From Fulvivirga aurantia (GTDB taxonomy: Bacteria; Bacteroidota; Bacteroidia; Cytophagales; Cyclobacteriaceae), in NCBI RefSeq assembly GCF_009711475.1, contig NZ_SMMD01000877.1:6932-12969 (forward strand): a stretch of DNA of 6,038 nt. Reading direction: 5' to 3'. Position numbers and translations under genes: made by a program. Under the pieces are notes generated by a model. It made no database searches. It was not told the DNA's origin and saw only the letters and a program-made list of their open reading frames with translations. Below, piece after piece: positions 6,027-6,038 of the stretch. The number at the start of each line of letters is the position of its first letter. Within the stretch, counting starts at the first letter, position 1.

Positions 6027-6038
6027 ATGTCAATTTTA
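6027..6038 (+). CDS. rpoA: DNA-directed RNA polymerase subunit alpha, first four codons only
   Basis: The last 12 bases read ATG-TCA-ATT-TTA (MSIL) and run off the window. Bacteroidota alpha subunits commonly start with M-S/A-IL followed by AFQ, and rpoA is the gene that normally follows rpsD in the alpha operon, so this is very probably its start. The call rests mainly on position plus four residues. The ATG is preceded by A/T-rich sequence without a Shine-Dalgarno sequence. Confidence 0.8.

Noticed and set aside
1..6038. A novel or horizontally acquired system inside the operon
   Set aside because: Every coding stretch is a standard ribosomal-operon gene of normal length; no insertion, extra gene, mobile-element end or change in base use was seen.

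Overview
This window is the middle of a bacterial ribosomal-protein super-operon (the downstream part of the spc operon joined to the alpha operon). It is read entirely on the + strand. Gene order: the 3' part of rplF (L6), rplR (L18), rpsE (S5), rpmD (L30), rplO (L15), secY, map (methionine aminopeptidase), infA (IF-1), rpmJ (L36), rpsM (S13), rpsK (S11), rpsD (S4), and the first four codons of rpoA. Two genes, rpmD (59 codons) and rpmJ (38 codons), are short and easily missed; both were found by direct translation.

The likely host is a member of the Bacteroidota, perhaps of the Cytophagales-type lineages (the order is a weak inference from protein flavour only). Four things support the phylum: the arrangement secY-map-infA-rpmJ-rpsM without adk; an L36 that has lost most of its zinc-finger ligands; the almost complete lack of usable Shine-Dalgarno sequences, with A/T-rich sequence before the starts instead; and an RpoA beginning MSIL. 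Base composition is moderately A+T-rich and looks even from gene to gene, with no sign of transferred DNA.

Layout: 1-1598 holds L6, L18, S5 and L30, separated by 4-8 bases. A 49-base gap (1599-1647), the second-largest in the window, precedes rplO. From rplO to rpsM (1648-4913) the genes are separated by only 1-6 bases, which suggests translational coupling. The gaps then widen: 15 bases before rpsK, 27 before rpsD, and 72 before rpoA. The last gap contains a perfect 10-bp hairpin. No gene-free stretch exceeds 300 bases.

The genes form one growth-linked expression unit. The ribosomal proteins build both subunits, SecY is the channel for exported and membrane proteins, Map trims the initiator methionine from new chains, IF-1 supports initiation, and RpoA (beginning at the right edge) is the alpha subunit of RNA polymerase. 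I see no mobile element, CRISPR array, RNA gene, defence system or other novel system. The points most worth checking are the rpsD-rpoA hairpin, the zinc-ligand loss in L36, and the lack of room for an E. coli-type S4 control leader before rpsM.
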